Below, piece by piece: positions 1-8,706 of a stretch of DNA of 50,809 nt. Every line of letters begins with the position of its first letter. Within the stretch, counting starts at the first letter, position 1. The notes beneath the pieces are model-generated. The model was not told the origin of the DNA, did no database searches, and saw nothing but the letters and a program-made list of their open reading frames with translations. The stretch comes from Herminiimonas sp. (GTDB lineage: Bacteria > Pseudomonadota > Gammaproteobacteria > Burkholderiales > Burkholderiaceae_D). The stretch lies in NCBI GenBank assembly GCA_027310305.1, contig DAIDBD010000082.1, positions 1 to 50,809 of the forward strand. Reading direction: 5' to 3'. A program made the translations under genes and the position numbers.

Positions 1-222
1 CAACTGGACATCCCGCCATCTTCGCTCTCGTTTCATCTGAAAGAGCTGATGCATGCGGCGATGGTGACCCAGAAAAAGGAAGGCAGATCGCTGATTTACT
101 CGGCCAACTTCACGACCATGAACGCACTGCTTGGTTTTTTAACCGAGAACTGTTGCGGTGGAAATTCATGCTCTAAAACCAGCAAAATATCCTGTTCTAC
201 TAAAGAAGGAGTCTCATCATGA
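1..222 (+). CDS. arsR: ArsR-family arsenic repressor, C-terminal part
   Basis: The window opens inside this gene; 73 residues remain. They begin in the DNA-recognition part of the winged helix (PPSSLSFHLKEL) and run through the wing (KKEGRSLIYSAN). ArsR proteins are dimeric repressors that leave ars promoters when they bind As(III). There is a C-terminal cysteine cluster (ENCCGGNSC, then SC further on), resembling ArsR types that bind arsenite at the C-terminus rather than in the recognition helix; that assignment is by family analogy. The stop codon overlaps the next start as ATGA, so it is co-translated with the arsI-like gene. Its N-terminus and promoter are outside the window. Confidence 0.9.
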   Translation, partial: QLDIPPSSLSFHLKELMHAAMVTQKKEGRSLIYSANFTTMNALLGFLTENCCGGNSCSKTSKISCSTKEGVSS

Positions 223-716
223 AACGCTTGCATGTGCATATCTCCGTCAACGATCTGGCTAATAGCATCAGGTTCTACTCCGGCATGTTTGCCACTGAGC
301 CAACCGTGGTCAAGACGGACTATGCGAAGTGGATGCTGGACGAGCCACGGATGAACTTCGCCATTTCCCAGCGCGGCGCAACGACTGGCTTGAATCACTT
401 AGGCATTCAGGTCGAATCCGCACATGAATTGGGCGAGATGCAGTCCCGCTTAGCATCGCTGCAACCAGATCTGGAAAAAGAAGAAGGCGTAGCCTGCTGC
501 TACGCCAAGTCTGACAAGTATTGGGTCAATGACCCGTCCGGCATCGCCTGGGAAACCTTCCATACGCTGAATACCATTCCTGTCTTTGGCGAGCCAGACA
601 AGACGAAAGCCGAAACGCAAGCCTGCTGCATTCCGCTGGCAAAGACCAAGGTGAAATCTGAATCGCCTTGCTGTGTGCCGTCTACGCAAACCAAAGAAGG
701 CTCCGCCTGCTGTTAA
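219..716 (+). CDS. arsI: ArsI-like C-As lyase (CadI/glyoxalase fold)
   Basis: A 165-residue vicinal-oxygen-chelate protein. ArsI uses Fe(II) and O2 to cleave the carbon-arsenic bond of trivalent organoarsenicals such as MMA(III) and releases arsenite. The expected features are present: His5/His7 in the first strand, His60 (LNHLG), Glu112 (AWETFH) as metal ligands, and the vicinal pair Cys93-Cys94 (GVACCYAKSDKYW) that binds the arsenical. The C-terminal tail beyond residue about 125 carries three further CC pairs (136-137, 151-152, 164-165), probably extra As(III)-binding sites. It sits between arsR and arsC in one operon, so its arsenite product would feed Acr3. A plain CadI-type annotation would be the fallback. 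Confidence 0.85.
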   Translation: MKRLHVHISVNDLANSIRFYSGMFATEPTVVKTDYAKWMLDEPRMNFAISQRGATTGLNHLGIQVESAHELGEMQSRLASLQPDLEKEEGVACCYAKSDKYWVNDPSGIAWETFHTLNTIPVFGEPDKTKAETQACCIPLAKTKVKSESPCCVPSTQTKEGSACC

Positions 717-731
717 CACGGAAAGAAAGCA

Positions 732-1265
732 ATGACTGATAAAACCTATAACGTTCTGTTCCTTTGCACCGGGAACTCAGCTCGCAGCATCATGGCGGAA
801 GCTTTGGTTACCACCATGGGAAAGGGCCGCTTCAAGGGCTTTAGTGCTGGCAGCAAACCGGGTGGCAAGGTCAACCCGTTTGCGATTGAACAAGTGAAGA
901 AAACCGGGTATCCGGTGGATAACCTGCGAAGCAAGAGCTGGGATGAGTTTGCCGGGCCGGATGCGCCGCACATGGACTTCATCGTCACGGTCTGCGATAA
1001 CGCAGCAGGAGAGGCTTGTCCAATCTGGCCGGGTCATCCGGCAACCGCACATTGGGGATTTGAAGACCCTGCGGCGGTAGAGGGAACCGACGAAGAAAAG
1101 CGGGCTGCATTCGAGAAGATCTTCAAACAGATCATGGCCCGCATGAACACCTTTGTGAGCTTGCCAATTGCCATGCTCGAAAAGCATATGATTCAGAAGG
1201 AAATTCAAAGTATTGGCGATACCCCTGTCGCTTCCGCAAAAGCAGATTCTTCAGAAACATTTTAA
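732..1265 (+). CDS. arsC: Arsenate reductase, low-molecular-weight phosphatase type
   Basis: 177 residues. The N-terminal P-loop CTGNSARS (Cys12) is the LMW-phosphatase arsenate-reductase signature, where the cysteine attacks arsenate. Cys88 and Cys96 in VTVCDNAAGEACPIWPG are placed to relay the disulfide as in thioredoxin-linked ArsC, and the DP of GFEDPAA is the likely general acid. The C-terminus runs about 35 residues beyond the usual domain and looks unstructured. It follows arsI by 15 bases, with a purine-rich ribosome site before the ATG, and its TAA overlaps the acr3 start by one base. It reduces As(V) to As(III) for the neighbouring efflux pump. Confidence 0.93.
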   Translation: MTDKTYNVLFLCTGNSARSIMAEALVTTMGKGRFKGFSAGSKPGGKVNPFAIEQVKKTGYPVDNLRSKSWDEFAGPDAPHMDFIVTVCDNAAGEACPIWPGHPATAHWGFEDPAAVEGTDEEKRAAFEKIFKQIMARMNTFVSLPIAMLEKHMIQKEIQSIGDTPVASAKADSSETF

Positions 1266-2335
1266 TGACTACTACCCACACCACAGTTGTTGCCGGCGGC
1301 GCCGCGCCGGCGATTGGTTTTTTTGAGCGTTACCTGACGGTATGGGTCGCGTTATGTATCGTCGCCGGCATTCTCCTGGGTCGCCTGTTGCCGGATGTTT
1401 TTCAGGGGATTGCCAATCTTGAAGTCGCCAAGGTCAACATCCCGGTCGGCATCCTGATCTGGGTAATGATCATTCCGATGCTGATCAAGATTGACTTTGG
1501 CGCGCTGTCGCAAGTTAGAAGCCAGTGGCGCGGCATTGGCGTCACGCTTGCGATCAACTGGCTGGTTAAGCCGTTCTCGATGGCTTTACTGGGCTGGATC
1601 TTCATTCGCCACGTGTTTGCCCCATGGCTTCCAGCGGAACAGCTCGACAGCTACGTTGCCGGCCTGATTCTGCTCGCAGCTGCTCCCTGCACTGCGATGG
1701 TGTTTGTCTGGAGCCAACTGTGCAAAGGTGATCCGTACTTCACGCTGTCCCAGGTCGCACTGAACGATTCCATCATGATCGTGGCTTTTGCGCCGCTTGT
1801 GGCATTGCTGCTGGGCTTGTCGGCGATTACGGTGCCGTGGGATACGCTGATTACGTCAGTGGGTCTGTACATCATCATCCCGGTGATTCTCGCACAATTG
1901 GTTCGCAAGTCGCTGCTGGCAAAGGGCAATGCCGCCTTGGAGAACGCCGTCTCCACGCTCGGGCCGTTCTCGATCTCGGCCTTGCTGCTCACGCTGATTC
2001 TGCTGTTCGCCTTCCAAGGCGTCGCCATCACCCGGCAGCCACTCATTATTGCGCTACTCGCCGTGCCGATTCTGATTCAGGTGTTGTTCAATTCGGGACT
2101 GGCCTATCTGTTGAATCGAAAGCTTGGCGTGCCCCACTGCGTTGCCGGCCCTTCAAGCTTGATTGGCGCCTCGAATTTCTTCGAACTGGCAGTTGCCACA
2201 GCGATCAGCTTGTTCGGCTTCCAATCCGGCGCGGCATTGGCCACGGTGGTCGGTGTGCTGATCGAGGTGCCGGTCATGTTGTTAGTGGTTGGTGTCGTCA
2301 ACCGCTCCCAGCAATGGTACGAGGCAAAAGACTAA
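1265..2335 (+). CDS. acr3: Arsenite efflux permease Acr3
   Basis: 356 residues with about ten hydrophobic segments, the usual length of bacterial Acr3 (bile acid/arsenite/riboflavin transporter superfamily). The conserved LAAAPCTAMVFVWSQLCKGD segment carries the transport cysteine, and the TLSQVALNDSIM segment is also typical. Acr3 exports As(III) across the inner membrane using the proton gradient. No ArsA ATPase gene is present, so it should work as a secondary carrier. The start overlaps the arsC stop by one base, which implies translational coupling. It should dispose of arsenite made by both ArsC enzymes and by ArsI. Confidence 0.95.
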   Translation: MTTTHTTVVAGGAAPAIGFFERYLTVWVALCIVAGILLGRLLPDVFQGIANLEVAKVNIPVGILIWVMIIPMLIKIDFGALSQVRSQWRGIGVTLAINWLVKPFSMALLGWIFIRHVFAPWLPAEQLDSYVAGLILLAAAPCTAMVFVWSQLCKGDPYFTLSQVALNDSIMIVAFAPLVALLLGLSAITVPWDTLITSVGLYIIIPVILAQLVRKSLLAKGNAALENAVSTLGPFSISALLLTLILLFAFQGVAITRQPLIIALLAVPILIQVLFNSGLAYLLNRKLGVPHCVAGPSSLIGASNFFELAVATAISLFGFQSGAALATVVGVLIEVPVMLLVVGVVNRSQQWYEAKD

Positions 2336-2340
2336 ACAAA

Positions 2341-2772
2341 ATGAATATCACGATCTATCACAACCCGGCGTGTGGCACCTCCCGTAATACCTTGGCGCTC
2401 ATCCGTAATGCAGGTATTGAACCTGACGTAATTGAGTACACCAAAAATCCGCCCACGCGCGAGGCGTTGAAGGAAATGATTGAAAAAGCTGGTTTGACTG
2501 TGCGGCAGGCAATTCGTGAAAAGGGCACGCCCTACGCAGAACTGGAGCTGGGTAATCCTGCGCTAACGGATGACCAATTGCTCGATGCAATGTTGTGCCA
2601 CCCGATCCTGATCAATCGACCATTTGTCATCACCCCGGACGGAGTGCGCTTATGCCGTCCATCCGAGGTGGTTCTCGATATCCTGTCCTTGCCGCAAAAG
2701 GGGGCGTTCGCTAAGGAAGACGGTGAAATGGTCATCAATGCGAAAGGCGAACGTGTTTCAAAACCTGTCTGA
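2341..2772 (+). CDS. arsC: Arsenate reductase, glutaredoxin/ArsC family
   Basis: 143 residues starting [18 protein letters not shown]; Cys11 in CGTSR corresponds to the catalytic Cys12 of R773 ArsC. This family reduces arsenate using glutathione and glutaredoxin, a chemistry unrelated to the LMW-phosphatase ArsC two genes upstream. The C-terminal half has the expected [18 protein letters not shown] segment. An in-frame start further upstream would lie inside acr3, so the ATG five bases after the acr3 stop is chosen. The end overlaps the chosen arsH start by 20 bases. Confidence 0.93.
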   Translation: MNITIYHNPACGTSRNTLALIRNAGIEPDVIEYTKNPPTREALKEMIEKAGLTVRQAIREKGTPYAELELGNPALTDDQLLDAMLCHPILINRPFVITPDGVRLCRPSEVVLDILSLPQKGAFAKEDGEMVINAKGERVSKPV

Positions 2773-3475
2773 TCTACCAAACGTCGACGCGGAGTTGTTT
2801 GCCGTACCAAGCCCGGACCGATTAGGCGGCGTTGCCAAATCCACTCACGCTCCGCGTTTTCTCCTACTCTACGGCTCACTGCGCGAACGCTCGTACAGCC
2901 GCCTCCTCACGTTTGAAGCAGCGCGGCTGCTGGAGGCCATGGGAACAGAGGTTCGTATCTTTGATCCTATGGGATTGCCGCTACCGGACAGCGCTGCGGA
3001 TACTCACCCGAAGGTGCAGGAATTAAGAGAGCTGGCAGCTTGGGCTGAGGGCATGGTCTGGACATCACCAGAACGTCATGGCGCGATGACGGGCATCATG
3101 AAGGCGCAGATCGACTGGATTCCGTTGTCGATCGGCGCGGTAAGACCGACGCAAGGCAAAACGCTGGCGGTGATGGAAGTATCGGGCGGTTCGCAGTCAT
3201 TTAATGCAGTCAATCAGCTGCGCGTGTTGGGGCGCTGGATGCGGATGATCACCATCCCGAATCAGTCGTCGGTTGCCAAGGCTTTCCTGGAATTCGATGA
3301 ATCGGGCCGCATGAAGCCGTCGGCATATTATGACCGCGTGGTCGACGTGATGGAAGAATTGGTCAAATTCACGCTGCTGACGCGCGATGTCGCACCGTAT
3401 CTGGTGGACCGCTACAGTGAGCGCAAGGAAAGCGCCGCCGAGCTCTCCAAACGCGTTAATCAGCGTTCCCTTTAA
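2753..3475 (+). CDS. arsH: ArsH, NADPH-dependent FMN oxidoreductase
   Basis: About 240 residues of the ArsH branch of flavodoxin-like NADPH:FMN reductases. The FMN phosphate loop reads [13 protein letters not shown], followed by ARLLEAMG and [12 protein letters not shown], all ArsH hallmarks; [23 protein letters not shown] completes the flavin site. ArsH oxidises trivalent organoarsenicals to the less toxic pentavalent form, which complements ArsI. I place the start at GTG 2753 ([16 protein letters not shown]), because that matches the usual ArsH N-terminus. ATG 2738 in the same frame is an alternative. It is the last clearly arsenic-specific gene of the operon. Confidence 0.93.
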   Translation: MFQNLSDLPNVDAELFAVPSPDRLGGVAKSTHAPRFLLLYGSLRERSYSRLLTFEAARLLEAMGTEVRIFDPMGLPLPDSAADTHPKVQELRELAAWAEGMVWTSPERHGAMTGIMKAQIDWIPLSIGAVRPTQGKTLAVMEVSGGSQSFNAVNQLRVLGRWMRMITIPNQSSVAKAFLEFDESGRMKPSAYYDRVVDVMEELVKFTLLTRDVAPYLVDRYSERKESAAELSKRVNQRSL

Positions 3476-3482
3476 CTTCTCC

Positions 3483-4346
3483 ATGTTGAACATCAGCGCC
3501 GGAGCCGCAATCGCTATTTCGGTTGCGATGCACGTCGCATGGAATCTCTTGGCGAGACAGCAGCCGAAAGACTCTTATCCGCTATGGTGGGTTCTTCTGG
3601 GGCATATCGTCATACTCGGCGCTTGGGGCATGTTCCATTTCGTCAGCGAAGTGCGTTGGACAGCCGGATTCGTGTCATTGCTTGCCATTTCCGCCACGGC
3701 TCTTGCGATCTACTTTCTTGCCCTTGATCGCGCCTATCACCATGCCCCTGTTGCGCTGGTTTACCCTTTGGTGCGGAGTTCACCGCTTCTGATTGCGCTG
3801 TGGAGCACATTGCTGCTCTCCGAATCATTCCGCCCTGCGGTATGGTTGGGCATGGCCGTCAGTGTTTGTGGCCTCGTGTTCATGGCAAGGACGGGTCGGC
3901 AAGGCGATGATCGGCGCGCCATACCATGGGCGCTCATTGCCATGCTTGCGACCAGCGTTTATTCGCTTAGCGACAGGGCGGCACTCGGCCAGTTGAAAGG
4001 CTTCGGCGCCATCGTCGGCTTCATCACTGTGGGCTACTTTGTTTCGTGGGTGGCAATCAGCGTGTCCTTGCATGCCCGAACCGGTCGCTGGTCGCCGCCG
4101 GTCAAAATGGGAATACCAGCATTGGTCTGCGGTGGACTGTGCATTGGCCTGTCGTATGCGTTGGTGATCCATGCGATGCGCTCTCTGCCTGCTGCCGAGG
4201 CGGTAGCTTACTCAAACGTCGGGATTGTGGTCGCAAGCCTGCTCTCGATTTTTATATTCCATGAGAATTTCCGCTGGAAGACAAGATTGGCTGGGGGAGT
4301 GATTATTTGCGCGGGCCTTCTTATCATGGCATTTGGAAAAGTATAA
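3483..4346 (+). CDS. EamA/DMT-superfamily permease
   Basis: 287 residues, with about ten hydrophobic segments in two similar halves, the layout of EamA-type drug/metabolite transporters. The first half has the typical MHVAWNLLARQ and PLVRSSPLLIALWSTLLLSE, and the second has AYSNVGIVVASLLSIFIFHENF, which includes the conserved charged residue near the last helices. It starts seven bases after arsH in the same direction, so it is probably co-transcribed with the ars genes. The substrate cannot be read from the sequence; an arsenical or a related metabolite is only an inference from position. Confidence 0.85.
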   Translation: MLNISAGAAIAISVAMHVAWNLLARQQPKDSYPLWWVLLGHIVILGAWGMFHFVSEVRWTAGFVSLLAISATALAIYFLALDRAYHHAPVALVYPLVRSSPLLIALWSTLLLSESFRPAVWLGMAVSVCGLVFMARTGRQGDDRRAIPWALIAMLATSVYSLSDRAALGQLKGFGAIVGFITVGYFVSWVAISVSLHARTGRWSPPVKMGIPALVCGGLCIGLSYALVIHAMRSLPAAEAVAYSNVGIVVASLLSIFIFHENFRWKTRLAGGVIICAGLLIMAFGKV

Positions 4347-4373
4347 GTAACTTTATGAATTCCGATTGCAGCC

Positions 4374-4391
4374 AATCGTGCTGGCACGATT
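4374..4391. terminator. Hairpin between convergent genes
   Basis: AATCGTGC and GCACGATT pair perfectly around a 2-base loop in the gap between the convergent permease and cytochrome genes. There is no clean T-run, so it is only a possible bidirectional terminator. Confidence 0.4.
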
Positions 4392-4430
4392 CAAATAATC
4401 GGTGGCATCTTCAGCGCAGCTTCATATAGT

Positions 4431-4742
4431 TCATTTCAAGGACAGTACCCATTTGACAAGCGTATGTGCTTCGGCTTCCGTCACATTCGTGTTTGGTGGC
4501 ATCGCCATTCCACCCCATACGCCGCCACCGCCTTTCATGACTTTTTGCGCAAGCTTGTTTTCGGCTTCCTTCTCACCGGTGTGCTTCGCAGCGACATCCT
4601 TGAATGCCGGACCGACGACCTTGTGATCGATCGAATGACAAGCCATGCAGTTCTTCGCTTTTGCCAGATCGGCGGCGTTCGCGAACGCGAAATTGGATAC
4701 TAAACTTCCTATACCAAAAACAATAATGAGGGAATGTTTCAT
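4431..4742 (-). CDS. Class I c-type cytochrome, likely arsenite oxidase electron acceptor
   Basis: 103 residues. An N-terminal signal peptide (about residues 1-23, ending AFANA) is followed by the haem motif CMACH and a distal methionine region (GGMAMPPNTN). The size is that of a c551/c552-type periplasmic monohaem cytochrome. It lies downstream of aioB-aioA-mobB on the same strand. In other aio operons a cytochrome c of this kind takes electrons from the Rieske subunit, so that role is inferred. About 86 bases separate it from mobB, so it could also have its own promoter. Confidence 0.9.
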   Translation of the reverse strand: MKHSLIIVFGIGSLVSNFAFANAADLAKAKNCMACHSIDHKVVGPAFKDVAAKHTGEKEAENKLAQKVMKGGGGVWGGMAMPPNTNVTEAEAHTLVKWVLSLK

Positions 4743-4828
4743 TCGAATTTCCTTTAAATTTATAAACTACACGAACCTTGCAAACCAACGGACGGCTTGG
4801 CTTCTCGCCGAACGCGCTTGCCGCCGCC

Positions 4829-5374
4829 TCACAGGTTCAGTCGGTCCTGGATGAACCTGACGATGACGTCCGGCTGATTTAGCGGCAACAACGGTAGAGG
4901 GCAATCCACTGCTTCATCGCTTGCGACTGCAATGATGGATTGCTCCTGAGGCCAAAGCGGTGGACGTCCGGCGCTTGGCCGGAACACTTCAATTTTCGGA
5001 ACGTCGCTTTTCTTGAAGCCTTCGACCAATACAAGGTCGCAGGGCGCGAGGCGGTCGAGCGCGGTTTGCAGTGACGGCTCGACTTCGTCGGCATATTCGC
5101 GCAACAACGCCCAGCGCTTGTCGCCCATCAGAAAAACTTCTTGCGCCCCCGCTTCTCGCATGCGATACGAATCCTTGCCGGGGCGGTCGATATCGAATCC
5201 CTGGTGCGCATGCTTGATCGCAGAGACGTGGTATCCCTGCAGCTTGAAGCTGGAAATCAGGTCTTCCATCAGCGTCGTCTTCCCCGAATTGGACGATCCG
5301 GTAAGAGCGAAAACCTTTTTCTTCATTCGCTCTTTTTGCTGAAGCTCCGCGCCGAAAAAAGTGTCGATTTTCAT
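4829..5374 (-). CDS. mobB: Molybdopterin-guanine dinucleotide biosynthesis adaptor MobB
   Basis: 181 residues with a Walker A loop at residues 26-33 (GSSNSGKT), then HAHQGFDIDRPGKDSYRMREAGA and LVLVEGFKKSDVPKIEVFR, all diagnostic of MobB. MobB is a GTP-binding helper of MobA in attaching GMP to molybdopterin, making the bis-MGD cofactor that AioA needs. The start at 5374 is chosen because a GGAGA site lies 7 bases upstream; longer frames run into the hairpin after aioA. Its position directly behind aioA ties cofactor maturation to the oxidase. Confidence 0.92.
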   Translation of the reverse strand: MKIDTFFGAELQQKERMKKKVFALTGSSNSGKTTLMEDLISSFKLQGYHVSAIKHAHQGFDIDRPGKDSYRMREAGAQEVFLMGDKRWALLREYADEVEPSLQTALDRLAPCDLVLVEGFKKSDVPKIEVFRPSAGRPPLWPQEQSIIAVASDEAVDCPLPLLPLNQPDVIVRFIQDRLNL

Positions 5375-5430
5375 TGAATTGTCTCCGTTCATTGGCCGGC
5401 CGCCGGGCTGGACGGAACATCGAAGAATAC

Positions 5431-5456
5431 AGGGGCCTTGCGGATGCAAGGCCCCT
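5431..5456 (-). terminator. Strong hairpin between aioA and mobB
   Basis: A perfect 10-bp stem (GGGGCCTTGC / GCAAGGCCCC) with a 4-base loop lies just after the aioA stop on the minus strand. Only a weak T-rich stretch follows, so it may attenuate transcription into mobB or stabilise the aioBA transcript end rather than fully terminate. Confidence 0.55.
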
Positions 5457-5474
5457 TCAATTCCGCGCTCCCCG

Positions 5475-7943
5475 TCAGGCAAGGGTGAAACTTCTGTTCT
5501 TGAAGCTGACAGTTTTCTTGTAGTCTGCGATGGTGCCGATCCGCTTGATGTTCGCCCAGGTTCCTTTGTAATAGGGAATGATATTGCGGTCGGTCCAGTC
5601 TGTCGTGACGTCGCCCTCGATCCCGTTCACGTAGCCGAACAACATGAACGTGTGTCCCTTTTTCATGTCTGTTTTCGGATATACCATCGCAAAGGTCGAG
5701 CCGTAATCGTTATATACCTCGACCACGTCGCCCTGTTCGACGCCGACCGAACGCATGTCGTCCGGCCCCATTTCGATATAGGCCATTGGATAGCGGCCGC
5801 GCACAAATTCGTCATACTGGTTGTGGTAGGCGGTCTGCCATACTTCATTTGCCCTGCCGCTGTTAATCCAATACGCATATTTTGCCTTTTGCGCCGCCAC
5901 TGTCTGCGGCAGCCCCGGCCATGGCGCCGGTTTGAAATGCGCCTTGCCATCGTCGGTGTCGAACTTTTCGGCATACAGCATCTGCGTGCCGATCAGCTTT
6001 CCGCCCTCCCAAGCTTTGGCGGGAAGCTGGACGCCGTTGTTTCCCATGGCCTTGAGCCGTTCATAGGTCACGATGTCGCCGGTGTCGCCGCCCTGGCTGT
6101 CGATGCCCTTTGGTTTGCGGAAGCCGTCGTTGAACGCATCTTCCTCGGTCTTCCAATCGAAGCCGGAGAAACGTGCGGCCATCGTCGCGTTGCCTTCCCT
6201 GGAATACATCGCCTTCAGGCTATTCGCGATCCGGGCGGCGATTAGGCAGTCCGCCGTCGCCGAGCCCGGCGCATCCATGAACTTTTCGGAAAGCCGCATC
6301 CTGCGTTCCCCGTTCATGGAGGTCAAGTTCATCTCGCCGGGATGGGCTGCCGGCAGCAGCAGGTGCGCGGCTTCGGCCAGCTTGGTCGGATACAGATTGA
6401 TCGACGCGACGAACAATCCACCGCGCGTCGTCGCGTCGTAGATGATGTCCACCATCTGTTCCGGCGACGCGCCGCGGGCCTTCCCCATCGCTTCCTTCAC
6501 GATCTGCGACCGTTTCAGCACCGCTTCGCGCAACTGCTGCGCATTGTTGGTCGTTTGAAAATTGTTGCTGCCCCACCAGGTCATCATGCGGCCTTTGCCC
6601 TTGATGAGTTCCTGGTCGATGTATATCTTTTCTTTGCCCGGATAGGGCGGGCGCGCATAGCCTTCCTGGTGTCCGCCCATCCGGACGCAGCCGGTGCCGC
6701 GCCTGCCGCCGACATTGTGGGTGGCAATGACGAGGTCGAGTAAAGCGGACTGGATCAGATAATTGTCGTTGCCCCAGATGATCCCCTTTTCGTAGGCATG
6801 CATGGTGCGAGGGCGGTTTCCGTCGGCCTTGGGCTTGTACGCCCACTCCGCGGCTTGCATCAGCTTCGCAGTCGATACGCCCGTGATCCTGCTGCATTCA
6901 TCAAGGCTGATCTTGTTGGCCTGTACCGCTTCTTCAAACCCCTTGGTCCGGGCTGCGATAAATTCCTTGTCGATCCAGCCCTTGTCGACGACATGGGTGA
7001 ACAGGCCGTTGAACAGTGCGATGTCGGTGCCCGGCTCGATGTCCAAATGCAGCACGTTGTCCTTGCCCGCCACTTGCTCGGCGACAGACAGCGTGACTGT
7101 CCGTCTCGGGTCCACCAGGATCAGGTGTGTGGTTGGCGTCGCTTCGCCGGCGAAGAATTTTTTCTTTTTGTCGACGGTTCCGCCCTGCAGGTTCGGAACC
7201 CAGTGGTTCAGGAAATAGTTCGTCTGGGTTTCATAGGAATTGGTCCCAATTGCGAAAATGACGTCCGCCAGCTGCGCGTCTTCATACGAATTGTTCAGTT
7301 CGCCGATGCCCATCTCTCGTGTGGCGTGGCACTCCGAGTTGTACGCAGGACGGTTATGGATGCGCACCATCGGCGTCTGCAGCGCGCTGAACATCAGCTT
7401 GCCTGTTCCCCATGTGTTTTCAAAACCGCCGCCGGCGCCGCCATGGTCGAAGCAGGAGAACACGATGCCGTTGGGGCCATCGGTATCCAGCACCTTCTTC
7501 ATGAGGCCCGCATAGACGGACATCGCGTAGTCCCAGTTCACATCCAGCCACTGATCGCCGGCATAGAAGCGCGGTTCACGCAAACGTTCCTGGGTAATCC
7601 CGTCAGGGGTGTACATGTACGAGGCCATCTTGCCGCCGCGCGTGGACGACAGCCCGCTGTTTACCGAGCAGTTCCGGTCGGGCACGATCATGATGTTGTG
7701 GCGCGATCCGTCCTTGTCGGTAATCACATTTGTCATCGCCGGCGTCATGATCATTTGCAAGGGCGCGACTTGCTTTCGAAAGTCTTGACCGAGTGCGTTC
7801 TGATGCGCGGCCCGGCCGCCTTCGTGGTTTTCAGGCCATTTATAGACATGGTATCCACAACCGACGATGCAGAAGTGGCAGGTCATATTGGTTTTCTTGG
7901 CATTGACAGGCGGCAACGCGACGCGGTCTTTACGATTGGCCAT
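5475..7943 (-). CDS. aioA: Arsenite oxidase large (molybdopterin) subunit AioA
   Basis: 822 residues, the usual AioA length. The N-terminus carries the 3Fe-4S motif with Cys22, Cys25 and Cys29 (CHFCIVGCG) and no fourth cysteine, as in known arsenite oxidases. The following segments [23 protein letters not shown] (split here only by sense), [17 protein letters not shown] and the C-terminal dinucleotide-binding region ([19 protein letters not shown]) are typical of the family. The enzyme oxidises As(III) to As(V) in the periplasm and passes electrons through the 3Fe-4S centre to AioB. It has no signal peptide, so it should be exported together with the Tat-signalled AioB. aioB lies 9 bases upstream. 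Confidence 0.97.
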   Translation of the reverse strand: MANRKDRVALPPVNAKKTNMTCHFCIVGCGYHVYKWPENHEGGRAAHQNALGQDFRKQVAPLQMIMTPAMTNVITDKDGSRHNIMIVPDRNCSVNSGLSSTRGGKMASYMYTPDGITQERLREPRFYAGDQWLDVNWDYAMSVYAGLMKKVLDTDGPNGIVFSCFDHGGAGGGFENTWGTGKLMFSALQTPMVRIHNRPAYNSECHATREMGIGELNNSYEDAQLADVIFAIGTNSYETQTNYFLNHWVPNLQGGTVDKKKKFFAGEATPTTHLILVDPRRTVTLSVAEQVAGKDNVLHLDIEPGTDIALFNGLFTHVVDKGWIDKEFIAARTKGFEEAVQANKISLDECSRITGVSTAKLMQAAEWAYKPKADGNRPRTMHAYEKGIIWGNDNYLIQSALLDLVIATHNVGGRRGTGCVRMGGHQEGYARPPYPGKEKIYIDQELIKGKGRMMTWWGSNNFQTTNNAQQLREAVLKRSQIVKEAMGKARGASPEQMVDIIYDATTRGGLFVASINLYPTKLAEAAHLLLPAAHPGEMNLTSMNGERRMRLSEKFMDAPGSATADCLIAARIANSLKAMYSREGNATMAARFSGFDWKTEEDAFNDGFRKPKGIDSQGGDTGDIVTYERLKAMGNNGVQLPAKAWEGGKLIGTQMLYAEKFDTDDGKAHFKPAPWPGLPQTVAAQKAKYAYWINSGRANEVWQTAYHNQYDEFVRGRYPMAYIEMGPDDMRSVGVEQGDVVEVYNDYGSTFAMVYPKTDMKKGHTFMLFGYVNGIEGDVTTDWTDRNIIPYYKGTWANIKRIGTIADYKKTVSFKNRSFTLA

Positions 7944-7952
7944 GGCTCTCTC

Positions 7953-8471
7953 CTAGAGAATGTTGGACTGGCGACCGTAGATCAGGCCGTCCACGCCGAT
8001 GGCGTCGATGGTGCCGGCGCCGCTGTTGTACTGCAAATGAATCCGCGGCAGGTTCTCGGTGGCCTGGCCGCAGATCATCTGGCCTCCCTTTTCGGCGTCG
8101 AACTGACTGAAGTGGCAACCGCACTTGAATGTTCCCTGGCCATCATATTGGACCGGGCAGCCCATGTGCGTGCAAAGCGTGCTGTACGCGACGATATCGC
8201 GGTCAGGGCCGGCGCCGCCTTCGACCGGCTTGCCGAGTTTGACGGCGGCGCATGGCGAGGCCGCGTCGGGGTAATTAAACATGTAAGGCGTCTTGCCGTT
8301 AATGGCGCTCGCCTTGCCAATCGATTTGCTTGGATAAGGGAGCACTGTTCGGCCCGGTTCGGGCAGGGGCGCCGCTTGCGCTGCCCCGATGCCGGTGACA
8401 GTTGTACCGACGCCTACGGCGACAGTCGAGCTGATTTTGAAGAAATCGCGACGTGTTAGTTTTTCCGACAT
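7953..8471 (-). CDS. aioB: Arsenite oxidase small (Rieske) subunit AioB
   Basis: 172 residues. A Tat signal peptide is visible (RRDFFKISS, hydrophobic stretch, cleavage near AQAA). The Rieske 2Fe-2S ligands are Cys100 and His102 (CTH) and Cys117 and His120 (CGCH). Cys105 and Cys119 are placed to form the extra disulfide found in some arsenite oxidases. It transfers electrons from AioA to cytochrome c and carries the complex through the Tat system. AGGAGGG lies 6 bases before the ATG, and the gene is preceded by the sigma-54 promoter at 8508-8522. Confidence 0.97.
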   Translation of the reverse strand: MSEKLTRRDFFKISSTVAVGVGTTVTGIGAAQAAPLPEPGRTVLPYPSKSIGKASAINGKTPYMFNYPDAASPCAAVKLGKPVEGGAGPDRDIVAYSTLCTHMGCPVQYDGQGTFKCGCHFSQFDAEKGGQMICGQATENLPRIHLQYNSGAGTIDAIGVDGLIYGRQSNIL

Positions 8472-8507
8472 AATGTCCCTCCTGTTGTTGTTCCTTCTCC
8501 CTCTTCA

Positions 8508-8522
8508 GCAAAATGAGTGCCA
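8508..8522 (-). promoter_or_regulatory. Sigma-54 (-24/-12) promoter of aioBA
   Basis: Read on the minus strand, the sequence is TGGCAC, five bases, TTGC, with exactly ten bases between the invariant GG and GC. This is the canonical RpoN promoter. Transcription should begin about 12 bases further, near 8496, giving a leader of about 25 bases that includes the aioB ribosome site. AioR, encoded divergently, is a sigma-54 activator, so regulator type and promoter type agree. Confidence 0.9.
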
Positions 8523-8586
8523 TGGATTTGATCTGCGGTAACTCGTTGATCTATATGGCGTCGGCAAATGACCGGCACGTATTGCC

Positions 8587-8645
8587 GTTACGCTATCGTG
8601 ACGGCGAACGACGCGCCGGATCCCTGCTTGTTACGGAACGGTAAC
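8587..8645. promoter_or_regulatory. Two tandem 16-bp inverted repeats, probable AioR activator sites
   Basis: Site 1 at 8587-8602 is GTTAC-GCTATC-GTGAC and site 2 at 8630-8645 is GTTAC-GGAACG-GTAAC. Both have 5-bp arms around a 6-bp spacer and their centres are 43 bp apart, about four helical turns. They lie about 65-140 bp upstream of the sigma-54 element, the normal place for enhancer sites. Binding by AioR is inferred from position and symmetry. Confidence 0.7.
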
Positions 8646-8650
8646 CATCT

Positions 8651-8670
8651 CCAATCGGCGTAGCGATTGG
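8651..8670. promoter_or_regulatory. Perfect inverted repeat upstream of aioX
   Basis: CCAATCG-GCGTAG-CGATTGG lies 37 bases before the aioX start. The 7-bp arms and 6-bp spacer fit a dimeric regulator site controlling aioXSR, though it could also form an RNA hairpin in the leader. Its sequence differs from the two sites nearer aioB, so a different protein may bind it. Confidence 0.5.
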
Positions 8671-8706
8671 AGTATCCTTTGAAAAAGGAGACAAGGCAGG
8701 AGACCA

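Noticed and set aside
6798-8459. 553-codon open frame opposite aioA/aioB
   Set aside because: It is antisense to two certain genes, has no domain, and reflects GC-rich codon bias.
8574-8585. Possible sigma-54 promoter for aioX on the plus strand (CGGCACG...TTGC)
   Set aside because: Only eight bases lie between GG and GC instead of ten.
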